Assembly (NCBI RefSeq): GCF_016545825.1
Contig: NC_052621.1
Coordinates: 18,154,910 to 18,218,909 of the forward strand
Reading direction: 5' to 3'
DNA: 64,000 nucleotides
From: Eucalyptus grandis
Lineage: Eukaryota; Streptophyta; Magnoliopsida; Myrtales; Myrtaceae
Part shown: one piece after another, positions 1-11,308 of the stretch
How positions within the stretch are numbered: the stretch's first letter is position 1
Layout: every line of letters begins with the position of its first letter
Position numbers and translations under genes: made by a program
Notes under the pieces: model-generated
Database searches by the model: none
What the model was told of the DNA's origin: nothing
The model's input: the letters and a program-made list of their open reading frames with translations, nothing else

Positions 1-197
1 AGCACGAAGTGGTAAAGACAATTCTGCCCCAAACTAAGGCAGGGACCACAACTTCCAAGTGCGTTCCTCCTTCGACTGGTACTTAGATAACTTTTGGTAC
101 TATAGGATAAGGCATGCCTACTATAGATCCCTTTAGGATTTTGTAAAGAGGAGAAAATGTCGCAACAGCCCATACCTGTGCACTTACTACTTCAAAA

Positions 198-3130
198 ATG
201 TTGCCCGGTATAACCCAACCAGCTCCTATCAACAATAGTAATGGGATTATTAACCAGACTTCCCACCAGAATACGCTATTCCTGGCCAATGAGAATGCTC
301 AAGTTCATGGCGTTATTCATCAGCATAATCCTACACCGATGCTTGTTACTGCTGTTGATAACCAAGAAATGTTGTTAGTTCAACCAAGGGGGCAGAAGCA
401 GCTTCCACAACCAGCCCTTCTTCATACTGCGTACAATAGACGTTGCATCAAGTAAATCGCCCACCAAATCTGCAAAATAATATGAAGCCCGTGCAATTCC
501 AGGTTCTATAGGAACCTCCACAACCTCAAATCTAGTAGATGCCTAAATTTCAACAACAACCACCTAGGCTATGCCTCAATATAAATCAGATGTGGTAGCC
601 TAATTACGGTATTTAACAAGGTTACCCTTGCGCACACTGGGTCAAAATCAAATACGTGTTGATTCGACGATAAGGCAGTATGCCATTGATGTGCGACTCA
701 TTAGGAACGCTACAGGAAACCATACCTAGATTGAATGGATACAGTCCCATATCCGAAGGGGTTTTAAGATGTAGGAGTTTACGCTATTTAACGGAGATAA
801 TGACTGGTCTACATTCAAGCATATTAATCGATTTAATACGTTATGTGGTGATGTCGCGCGTGGGGATAATTGGAAATTGCGATTATTCCCTCTTTCACTA
901 TCGAAAACTGTTTTGATATGGTATACATTTTTACCAGCAAGTTCAATATTCTCTTGGGAACTGATGGAAAGGCTTTTTAATACGTAGTTCCAAAGGGCCA
1001 TCTCTGATTTATTGACCATGAAGCAAATGGGGAATGAATTAATTGATCAGTTCATATCAAGGTTCAAGAGAGTTAGGAATTTAGTTCCTTTGCCAGAAAG
1101 ACCTTTGCCGACCTGGCCTTCAATGGTTTGACATTAAAGATAAGAGAAAGAATGGTAGAATAGCCTTGCTTAGATTTATTCCAGTTACTCACCATAGCAA
1201 CCAAATATGAAAGTTTACTGAAGGAAAAGGATAAAAGGCATGCACGAAGGGGTGATTTTAATTTCGTCGGAACCTCTGAATTTGATGAGGAAGTAGAACC
1301 AGTAGAGCTAGTAGAGGTGGCTGTTGCCAAGATGGTAATAGATAAGCCATATACTTGTCAGGCATTAAAACCCCCAAGAATCAAAGAGAAATCGGCCATT
1401 ATGGCCAAAGCCAAAGAGTCTACATATTATTCCTTTGATGTTAATAAAACTGAGGAAATCTTTGATATGCTGCTGGCGAACGGACAAATAAGATTGACTG
1501 AAGGTCAACTATACCAAACAAAGATGAATTGACAGGCAAGTATTGCAAATGACATCATTCATTGAGTCATAATACTACCGATTGCATAGTCTTGAAGAAG
1601 AATAATCAAAAGCAACCTGTCTGTGGAAAATCAAATTTGCTAATGACAAAGGTAAGGCCCTAATGGAAATTGACATTGATCCATTTCCAGTTATGACAAG
1701 AATAGTGTCATTAACACGCAAAAATGGGCGACGGCAAACATCAAACTTGTGTGCACAATGCACATAGGAGCTTGAAGGGCTGCATTGACGTTATCCTAAA
1801 AGGTTAGATGATCCAAAGATGACTACAGTTGAAGGAATTTATGATGCCGATCAGCCATAAGCCGGCCAATAGACTCATTTTGGAAATAGAAAGGTTTATT
1901 TAGAATGGTAGCATGACTATTTAAAAGTCTAAAGTCGTTCAGGCAAAGATATGAAGATGGGGATCCTATTGTAGACACGTTGAGAGAGCCCAGTGATACG
2001 TTTGATTATTTTGTTAGATATGGACCACTACCTTTGTACTCTCGTGATTGTGTTCCTACTGGATGGGGGAGGAATTTGATGACCCTAATCCTGAAGGTTT
2101 TAGTTCACCCATCTTGCCATATTGACAGCAAACCATAAAGGCACCTTATGACCCATCAGAGGGCTAATGGTATGAAGAGTTTAGTGGGTAATATAACACG
2201 AACTCAAAAGAGAATGATGCAAAGAAAGAGGAGAATGCACCAGTTATAAGAACAAGTTAACTAGATTCGTATCACATAAGTCAAACCAGCATTGGTTGCA
2301 ATAAATGGCTCAAAGCCATATAGAACTAAAAACCTGGTATGGAGGAGGAAGACAGAAAAACGGTCCTTAACACTTGACGGAAAAAGGGTTCAACTCACTT
2401 GGGAACACGAGTAGAGGCCAAAGACATTGTCAAGGTCGGTGTTTCCTTTGAGTTCATGCATGGCCCAAGTTATACTACCTCAAGATTTTCGAGGCAATCT
2501 TACTAGGTCCTAGGAAGTTGAAGAAGTGTTGACTAGTGAAAAACAGGGAGCTGAATTTCATTTTGATAATAAAGAGGTTATTGAGTTTGAGAAGTTACCT
2601 GCGAGTAGCTCCAATCACCTAAGAACTTTGAATATTGTTGCTAATATCAATGGTCGCCCATTATCTAGGGTATTGATTGATGGTGAGTCCACTTTGAATC
2701 TTATCCGATATATGTTTTTTAAAAGGCCAGTCAGAAGAGACGAAGAAATAATTCTGTTGAATATTTAGTTATCAGACTTTACTGGAGAGGTTACCGATGT
2801 CAAAGGAATATTTGTGGCAGATTTGGCCATTGGATCCAAAACTTCGAAAACGTCCTTATCTATAATTGATTCTGATGGGTCATATAACTTGTTGCTAGGG
2901 TGAGATTGGATTCATGGGAATCAATGCGTCCATCAACATTGCACTAGATGGTAGCATTTTGGAATGGCGGCAAGGTGGAATATGTAAAAGAGGGATAAGT
3001 ACACCAGAATTGCCAAAAATTGTGCATGGTGTTTACTTTAGTGCCAAAAGATTTCATCAGCTCACTTAAATACCAAATCGGAGAAAAATGATAACTTAAA
3101 TGCTTTCGATGAGATATCCCCGCCACATTG
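198..3130 (+). pseudogene. Ty3/Gypsy gag-protease remnant
   Basis: This is a decayed retrotransposon polyprotein. A Gln/Pro/Asn-rich stretch (198-455) comes first. From about 740 to 1530 follows a gag-like region, readable only by changing frame, with phrases such as LFNGDNDWSTF, SSWELMERLFNT, MGNELIDQFISRFKRVRN and ESLLKEKDKRHARRGDF. These match the plant retrotransposon gag family. At about 2530-2900 is a retropepsin-like segment with the active-site motif degraded to VLIDGESTLNL (near 2676), then YNLLLG. Many stops and frameshifts interrupt it. No reverse transcriptase or integrase follows, so the element was truncated or was a gag-protease-only non-autonomous type. Family assignment is from motifs read by eye; the left boundary may lie outside the window. 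Confidence 0.75.
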
Positions 3131-5140
3131 ATTACCTAGCAGCTTATAATTAAAATTTTAATATAATTTGACAAATTTTTAAAAAATCCAGTCCATGTGG
3201 ACAAGCAAAACGACCTTTGCACAATGATCATTTAAATGAGATTAACACTAAAATGATCACTTTTTAACAACGACCAACATTAAAGTAATCATTTTTATAT
3301 AACAACCGACACTTAAGTAATAATTTTTAATAATAATCACTTAAATGATCCATATTTACAATCTTTGGTACTCAAATGATCACTCAACTTGTCAACATGG
3401 CGTTTCTGAGAAAAAATGTCATTTTTCCTTTTTTTTTGCATTGGTCCTTCATTTGCATTTTATGTCCTTTTCATCTTCATCAAAATCCCAAAAAGTAGAG
3501 AATTGACTTTTGAGTTGGCTTTTTGATCAACCTTTTGACTAAAAAGTCAACCCCAAGTCAAAATTTAACTTTTTGCACAAAAAGGCCAAAGATAGTCTCA
3601 ATTTCACTTTTACATTGAAAAATAATAATCAAAGTTTGACCTATTAATTGACATTTAAGTGATTAATTAGTAAAATATTAACTTTGGTTAACACTTTGAC
3701 AAAAAAATCTCAAAAATTTCAAAACCCTCAAATCATCTTATTTTTACTTTTATTTGACTTTGGCATAAAATATTTCACAAAAATGAATTAAAAACCTAAT
3801 TTTCCAATTTTTTGGATTATGTTCGAAATCGGACAAAAATAAAATAACTTTGTTTCTAGTCATTTTTTTAGTATAACTTTATTCGCAACATTTGATCAAG
3901 AGGTCATTCTAAATCCAATCGTCAAACCAATTTGGAATTTCAGTTGGTATAAAAATTTCCAATTTTAGCCCTAATCAGTTGTCTTGATCAATTCTTCATT
4001 GTTTGGGCAATTATGCCCTTAACTATCTTAATTTTTTAGTGGCAATTCAAATCCGGCACCAATTTTGGCAAATTTAGATGGGAACATCTCAATTTGGCAT
4101 ATGCGCTTGAAGGTTATGAAATCAAGCTAGTGTGGTTTGATTGAGTCGATTCGACTAGTTCAAATCAAGTCGATTCTAGACTAGGGTCCAATTGAAGTTC
4201 AATTGCAAATAGGGGTCTAACTTGTGGCATCATTTTATTAGGAATTTAATGAATTTGAGGATTTTGCGCACAATTAATCAGCATGGGATAATCTAATTGC
4301 GTTTAATTTTAATTTCACTTTAATTAAAAAAATCAGAAAATTAGAACAAAATTAGGATTACGATTGAGGTGGTTTAAGTTGGTCAAACTCGGGTCAAACC
4401 GGTTCGAACAGTTCAACTTGGTTTTGACTAGCATTGACCCGTGGCCATTTTCCGACCATTTTCCAGTGACTGGTGACAATTTCAGACTAGTCATGCCTTG
4501 GCTGATGGCCAACTCTCTACCATGCATCAAAATTATGAAAATGCCCTAAAGTGAAAAATTACCAAAATGCCCTTGTCTAGTCATCCAATCTTGGCCATCC
4601 ATTAGACTCATCACTTGAGATAGTTATTTTTTGGTCAAGGTTGATGGACGAATTTTGAAGATAAACCGCAAGGCTAAAGAGTCAAGAATTCAAGTCTCCG
4701 TTCAGGTTATAATTGCTAATTCTTTAGTTGCATTTCTTAATTTTTAGGAGTCTTTACTTTACTATTATGTAAGTTTCAAGAGTCAAAGTTCTAAATTCCT
4801 AGTTCTCGAATTACTTTCCAGTTCCCATGCTTTAATGTTTCGATAATTCCCATGTCATTATCTCTCTTATATATATATAGAGGAAAGCTCTCAATTGTAA
4901 TGTGAAAAGTTGTTTGAATGATAATCTTTCTTTGTAAGTTGAATTATTTATCTGATTCTTTATCTAACGTTGTTGGTAGTGAATCAAATAATTCTTTATC
5001 CTTAGCTGGTGGAGCAATCCTTTATGCCTCGGTGAGGAGCTGCCATCTATCTCAGTTCTTTATCCCTTGCTGGTGGTTTCTGCCTTTATTCATTAATAGT
5101 GAACCTCCCTATCCCTCAACATTTATATTACATTAATTCG
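3131..5140 (+). repeat. AT-rich LTR-like region downstream of the gag-protease remnant
   Basis: No gene is visible. The first 250 bases repeat short phrases such as taaatgatca and aacgacca. Much of the rest is AT-rich, with duplicated phrases such as aaaagtcaacc. A TATA-like run (tatatatatatag, near 4869) is followed by a sequence resembling the transcribed part of a plant LTR. Its position just after the Gypsy remnant suggests a 3' LTR, but I found no second copy and no target duplication. Confidence 0.35.
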
Positions 5141-6539
5141 TCCATCTCCATACACCTTTCATGCACACAACCCATAAACCCCATTTCTAGAATCACTCGC
5201 CCACGTATGCATCAAATATGAATAACATGATATTTTTAAAAATTTCATCAATTTGAGAGAAAATTTGTCAGAGAATATCTTGCAATAGTCCAGCAACCCA
5301 TTTGTGTCATGTACAGTATCATCGTTGCAATTTGGAACTTTACTTTCTTTCTACCAGTTAGGCAGTTACTCATATATATGAGACTATGAAGCCTCGAAAA
5401 ATTCTGTGACGTCCATTATATTCATAACAACGTTTGTTTTTCATGTGGCATGATTTATTTTTCTGGAGGTGCTCTTGTTTCACTAGTTTCATCGGTTCTT
5501 TGAAAAACTTTCCGAACTTCGTACTTTCTTAATTCGCTAATTTAATGGAATTACGCAGAGCACAGAACTCTCAGATCCAGATCTGAAAGGATGATTACCG
5601 TGAGGTGATTGCAGTTTCCACAAGAGATAAGCGACGGGAGATGGATCCCGTCTCGTCGACCGGACCGCAACGCGGTGATTGCCATCTTTCACACCACACG
5701 AACACGCACACGCAGACGCACACGCAGACACACACGTCCGTGCACGCAAGCTGCTCTCAGCGTGTTTGGCACCATATTGGTCACAACGGCGCCAAGTAAA
5801 GCCGATAAAGTTTAATGTAGCACGTTTACTCCGATTGTCCAGCTACTGTTTCGACGTGCACCTTACCAGTCTGGCAGAGCTTTGTAACCGGAAGACTTAC
5901 AGTGAATACTTTTTAAAAGAAATTACTGTGATTGATTTCATGGGTTTGGCCCACATATAAAACGAGTTGAGTCATTACAAATAGTACCAAAGCAAGGCTC
6001 CCTCTTATAGATGTGTGGTTCATGAATGGAATAGGCCCATACTTGATCTGATAAAGGCATGGAGCAATGACGGGAGTGAGGGGTTTCGAACAAGGTGCTA
6101 CTCTCAACAGGCTTCTAGAATGGTGGAGGGACCATGCATGGACTAGACCACACATCGGATTAAGGGAGTGTCACTAGGCAATAGAGGCCAACACTGACGT
6201 TCTCACATACTATAACGGTTCTTTATGTGAGGGAGTTTGTGAAATCCTAAATCCCATATTAGTTGGGAAAAAGGCCATATGGAGTTATTTATAATTCAAC
6301 ATCGACCCTCAAATGGCCACTACTTTATGTGGTTATTCAAAGTACTCCTTTTAGAGGACTTGGTCCACATGGAATGGATTGAGTTGTTATAGTCATTTGG
6401 ATTACGTATGACAACACCCTTTTTAATACACGTAATTATAACCTATTTAAAGTTTGAACTTTTGATAATTCAATCTTAATTATCATTCTTTATATTTTCA
6501 TATTCAAATCTAAACTTAAAAATGAGCAATACAAAATAT
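5141..6539. other. intergenic, no gene recognised
   Basis: Mostly unremarkable AT-rich sequence. It includes a CA/CACACGCAGA simple repeat (about 5695-5745), which alone accounts for several apparent reading frames. At 6225-6420 is a phrase typical of small LTR elements (tcccatattagttgggaaa). No coding region is convincing. Confidence 0.4.
5695..5745. repeat. CA-rich microsatellite
   Basis: An imperfect dinucleotide-type repeat built from cacacg and cagacg units. It gives spurious open frames in all three forward registers (His-Thr and Arg-Thr repeats). Confidence 0.8.
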
Positions 6540-6897
6540 GGGATAGTTATTTAATTAGCCTAAACATATTATATAAATGTCAGTTCAGTTATAAACTTTT
6601 TAATTATGTAAATGCAGTACTAAAATTTTATGTGAAATTTTAATGTAGTCATTCTAGGCAATTTTCTGGCCAATTGCCCGTGAAAATTGCTACCATGATG
6701 TCCAATCATTGCTGGTTCTCCTAAGTGGCTTGCTAACGTGGACAACTTGTGGATTGCCATGTTAGCGATTTTCAATGGCCTGGAAGGACTACATTAGAAT
6801 TCCACATAAATGTTAGGACTATATTAGAAAAATTGAAAATTTAGAATCGAATTGGCATCCATATAATAAGTTTAGCACTGAAATAGTAATTTTTCTC
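6540..6897. mobile_element. Mutator-like MITE with long terminal inverted repeats
   Basis: About 110 bases at the left end (starting gggatagttattta and containing taatgtagtc) match the reverse complement of the right end with moderate divergence. The element is 358 bp and has no coding capacity. The flanking 9-mers are acaaaatat (6531-6539) and acggaatat (6898-6906), agreeing at 7 of 9 positions. A 9-bp duplication with long inverted repeats fits Mutator-like elements. The boundary call is inference from these alignments by eye. Confidence 0.6.
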
Positions 6898-9800
6898 ACG
6901 GAATATATTATTATGACAAAATATGCCATTTCTTTTGGCAAGATAATGCAGAATTATTTCTTAGCAATAGTTGTAAGCCTCTTTAACTGAAACGGCCGTT
7001 GCTAGTAAACCTAATGCATATGCCACTCAGAAAAGTTCAAAGCAACTTCTAAAGGGGTTTGGCAAAATTAGTTCCAAATTTATTCTTTCTTCCAGAATCG
7101 GAATGAAGCTGAGGAACTTCACTCTTAGTTTTTCCATACCTTTTCCCACATTCTAGATGACTTTTGTTTGCATTAATCAAAGATCTCGACCGTCCCTTTA
7201 CCAAGAACCTAGGGCAACGTGTGAAAACAATGAAGTAAAAGCTTCATTGACCAAAAAGAAGAAATATGCCATTTGGCTATCCATTTGTTCTCGAGGGCTT
7301 CCCACGTCACGGGTCGCGTATGGTTGATGCTTGGTCAAAAAGGTGGAGAAGAAAGGAGAAGGAGAATATTAATATGTGATGGGAATAAAGATGACAAACG
7401 TAATTGGCTTATCTATTGGGTTTGAAAAGACCTCCTGGTTTTGAAGAGACTAAAAAAATGGGATGACAAAGAATCTTTAGCTTTTACCATCTAGGCGGTT
7501 CATCTGATCCTACAATTGGATTTTTTAAACGTGTTTTTCTTTTTTTTCTTTTTTTTTCTTTTGCGGTATCTCGATGACTCGATTTAGCATGGTTCCACGT
7601 CCAAGATTATGCGTTTGTAACAGACATAGAATATGGTATAAAATCTTGTTGCGATAATTCGATGGCAAAGTGATGAGGTGCCCATAGGAGATGTTAAGTG
7701 AGAAAAAGTCTCACATTGTAGATGTGGTGTGGTATGAATCGGTTGATGTATCCTAGCCGGAGCTTAACTTATTGGTTGAATGAATGTGGATCCTCAAGGA
7801 TTTGAGAGTGATCTCCTTGTTGAGTTGACGTAGCAAAAGCCCAATATCTTTATTTATGGAGATCATAAAAAGAGAGCTCAAGTTCAATCCTATCAACAAA
7901 TCTAGTTGGACATATGCGTAACTTAATGAATCTCCTCCTCATGTGTGAGCCTTCTTTGTTATACCCACTCCCCTTTAATTTAGGTATCTCTTCTGCATTG
8001 ACATTTTCTCAACTTGAATTTCCACGTTGGCTTGATCAAGCTTGACAATTATCGGAGACAGGAACAAAATTCACCTTTACGATTACACCCCAATCGCCAT
8101 AGTTAGCCCAACCAAGTTTGGTTGTAGACTCAAAGAACGATGCGCCACCTCGGTTAAAGAGTCACATTTGAATTTTTATTTTTATTTTTTTGAGATCTTC
8201 AACAAACACATATTTACATTGGGGGCACACTAATCTATTTTAAGTTTTGAGACCATTTATTGGCCCGACGCATCATAAGTCTAATACTTTCATCTAGGGT
8301 GATCACAAAGGAGAGAGTCTAGATTCGAGCTTGTCAACATATCTCGATGGAACCATTTTCATTTATAAGATTAAGCCAATGAGTAACGATCCAAGTAAAA
8401 TATATTAACTACTTTGCATCACCATACATCCTTGATGTGAAACTTCTTTTGCCTAACACCCTCATATGTACACTTTAACACTCCTAGGATGAAAGTATTG
8501 GACTTCTGCAATGTTGGCCCAACATTAAGTTGATTTGTCTCAGAAAAAATCACGTTAATCCCATGTAATTTTAGTTGTATCAACCTATAAAATATGTTGA
8601 GTACATATAATTTGAGCTGATTCACATTCATAAAGTAATTTCTTATGGTTAGGCCAAATGAACAGTGGATGGCATGCCTTCTAGCTGGACTAGATAAGAA
8701 AATGCGACTCCCACGTTCGTCTACTTTCTTCCTTAGAATGTGGTGGTTGGTGCCACAACACCCATGTCTCAGCCCAACAGAACTGGACAAACATTGATGC
8801 CGCCTCAAAGAATAAAATGTGAGGAAAGTGTCATAGAATATATGTCAGAATCAATGGAGAACTGTCTCACATTGTCGCATTGTGATAATTACATTCCTTA
8901 CAAAGCTCCCCAAGAAGGTGGACTATCAAGAAAATATTCTGTGGATCTTGTTTTTGGGAATGCCTTCCTTACCCTTCCCATTAAACTCAGGATTTGGAGC
9001 TTCAATTCACCAGGTCACTAGTTCAGAATTGAAATAGATTGAGAGACTTGAGAAGATGGACATGAGGTCTAGATTCTTGTGGCAAGTACGAAGAACAAAA
9101 TCTTGACGATTCAGTCCCACATTATGGACCTCTCTTTCAATGGATCTGTTCTTTTTCTAAACCTAAAGAGTGATACCGATAAAAAGTCTCGGAACAAACT
9201 GTGTTCTTCATCTCGATCATGACCTCTACGTTTTGGTGGGGAATCATATTCATGCAGCCGTGACATGCGACGTCTAAATTCTTTATTATCGTCAGCGAGA
9301 TGATTTTTGGAGCATCTTGGGGATCAGATGCTGCGTACCCGGTCAATTTTGATCACCGTAGAAGAGCATTAAAAGTCTCAAACAATTTTTGAGTTCAGAC
9401 AAATATTTTATCAATGGTATATAACTCACCGCAGCATCTAAATGTTCTACATGGAAGAAGCATCTGGGAAAATCTGAAAACTTTTGTGTCTGACCCTTAA
9501 AAGCAAAGGTTTAGGGAGAAGATAAAAAAGGAGGAGGATAGTTTCAAGAATATAAGAGTCCACCCTTCGTTTTGGGGTTGAATGTTGAGATTGTGGAATA
9601 TATATATTTCCTGACTCAAGTTCCACCCATAACAGTGTAAGTCAACCGTGTCTTAAACATGAGGACATGGCATGAATTGGAGCAACTTCCCATCTCTGGC
9701 TGGGAATAGGCACAGTAAAATCTAGGCAAACAGTTATGAACGAGCTTTCTTTGCAATTTACAGAATCCTCTCACATATTTCTGAAAAATGAGAACTTTTC

Positions 9801-10204
9801 CATATGAAACTTATCAAGCAACTCAAGATGGCATTGTCCAGAGTCCTGGCACAAGAAACAGAACCCTCTGCTAATGATCTCCCAACAATGTAATCACATG
9901 CTAAAGTTTTAAATGCCATGAAGAACGAGGCAGTTTAGTTATACTAGATGATCAAGATGCGATCTCCTTGCTATATCGGCTAGCAATTGAAAAAATGGAA
10001 TAAGTGTTTATGACATCACTCCTTCACGAAAACAAGACAAACTGTTACTGCAAAGAATGTGATCCATTTAATAAAGAAAAAAGGGAATCAATTTGATGAC
10101 ATAGGGGGAGGTTCTACTCCACCCACTTGCCTCAAACAGAGATTGGAAACTTTTTTTACCCGCATTGAAAGATCTCTCTAGGGTCTTTGCCCAAATTCTT
10201 TTCC
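6898..10204. other. long intergenic region upstream of the carboxylesterase
   Basis: I see no gene. Around 7670-8440 are duplicated phrases (cataaaaagagagctcaag near 7865 and cacaaaggagagagtctag near 8304) together with ttgttatacccactc, which suggest small LTR-type repeats. An open frame of 93 codons at 8740-9021 has no recognisable motif. The last kilobase should contain the carboxylesterase promoter; apart from the TATA box no element is assigned. Confidence 0.4.
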
Positions 10205-10213
10205 TATATAAAG
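10205..10213 (+). promoter_or_regulatory. TATA box of the carboxylesterase gene
   Basis: The sequence tatataaag lies 78 bases upstream of the ATG at 10283. Plant transcription usually starts about 30 bases below a TATA box, here near 10235-10245, which gives a short 5' leader. The box lies within the longer open frame that begins at 10187. That upstream ATG would therefore not be in the transcript. Confidence 0.7.
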
Positions 10214-10282
10214 AACCCTACATTGGCAAATTTTCCATCCAAAACCAATAAGTCCGTCTTCTCACTAATTAGAAGAAAAAGA

Positions 10283-11308
10283 ATGGCTTCTCTATCTTTT
10301 GATGCCAGGCTCAACCACCAACTGAGCAAAAGCCATCAGCAACAACAATCATTGGTCCTCGAAGAGATTGAAGGCCTAATTAGGGTTTACAAGGATGGGC
10401 GAGTCGAGAGGTTCCCCATCATCCCTAGTGTCTCCTGCACAATTTCCTCAGGAGTCGACACGCATGCCAGAGACGTCACAATCGACAAGTTCACCAACTT
10501 GTGGGCGCGTGTCTATGTTCCAAACCGGCCCGGCAAGTACCCCTTGCTTGTCTACTTCCATGGAGGGGGATTCTGCGTTGGATCAGCTGCGTGGAGCTGC
10601 TACCATGAGTTCCTAGCCAATCTGGCGTCCACCGCAAGTTGCGTGATCGTGTCAGTCAATTACCGCCTTGCACCTGAGAACCGTCTCCCAGCTGCTTACG
10701 AGGACGGAGTCAATGCGATCATGTGGGTTAAAAGGCAAGTTGCCAATGGATCCGACGAGCACAAATGGTGGGTGAGCCAGTGCAATCTGTCCAACTTTTT
10801 CCTAGTTGGCGACAGCGCCGGCGCTAATATAGCCTTTAACGTCGCTGTTCAACTAGGAAACGTCAGTGCTTCTGTGTCCAATGCCATCAAACCATTGCAT
10901 CTGAAGGGTGTTATTTTAATCCAACCTTTCTTTGGAGGAGAGATCCGGACCGGGTCTGAAAAGATGGCCTCTCAGCCGCCCAATTCGGCGCTGACTCTAT
11001 CTGCTTCTGACACCTATTGGAGGCTGTCACTTCCTTCAGGGGCAAATAGGGACCATCCCTGGTGCAATCCTTTGTCGAATAGGATCAATTCGAGCATCCC
11101 ATCGGCGATGGTGTGCATATCGGAGCTCGACATCTTGAAGGACCGGAACTCGCAGCTATGTAATGCCTTGGCCAACATGGGTAAGGCAGTGGAAATGGTC
11201 ATGTACAGAGGGGTGGGACATGCATTCCAAGTCCTGCACAAGTCCCAGATGGCTCGCTCAAGAACTCAGGAGATGATCTCAGATATCAAAGCTTTCATCA
11301 ATCAATGA
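10283..11308 (+). CDS. plant carboxylesterase, CXE17/CXE6-like (alpha/beta hydrolase)
   Basis: An intronless, intact protein of 341 residues in the plant carboxylesterase family related to the gibberellin receptor GID1. Family members hydrolyse ester bonds of small molecules; the substrate here is unknown. The oxyanion-hole motif HGGGF is at residues 93-97. The nucleophile is Ser178 in GDSAG. The likely acid is Asp283 (SELDILKDR) and the base is His313 (GVGHAF). All three catalytic residues are present, so it is expected to be an enzyme rather than a receptor. The phrases HGGGFCVGSAAWSCYH, CVIVSVNYRLAPE and HPWCNPL fit the CXE17/CXE6 branch. No signal peptide is seen, so it is probably cytosolic. 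The frame stays open 32 codons upstream, but a TATA box lies there, so the start at 10283 (MASLSFDARL) is chosen. It is isolated, with no related neighbour. Confidence 0.95.
   Translation: MASLSFDARLNHQLSKSHQQQQSLVLEEIEGLIRVYKDGRVERFPIIPSVSCTISSGVDTHARDVTIDKFTNLWARVYVPNRPGKYPLLVYFHGGGFCVGSAAWSCYHEFLANLASTASCVIVSVNYRLAPENRLPAAYEDGVNAIMWVKRQVANGSDEHKWWVSQCNLSNFFLVGDSAGANIAFNVAVQLGNVSASVSNAIKPLHLKGVILIQPFFGGEIRTGSEKMASQPPNSALTLSASDTYWRLSLPSGANRDHPWCNPLSNRINSSIPSAMVCISELDILKDRNSQLCNALANMGKAVEMVMYRGVGHAFQVLHKSQMARSRTQEMISDIKAFINQ

Noticed and set aside
5537..5960. Cluster of short open frames with His-Thr repeats
   Set aside because: They are generated by the CA-rich microsatellite and have no other support.
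8740..9021. 93-codon open frame, possible small gene
   Set aside because: No motif, no flanking gene signals and no convincing splice sites; length alone is not evidence in 64 kb.
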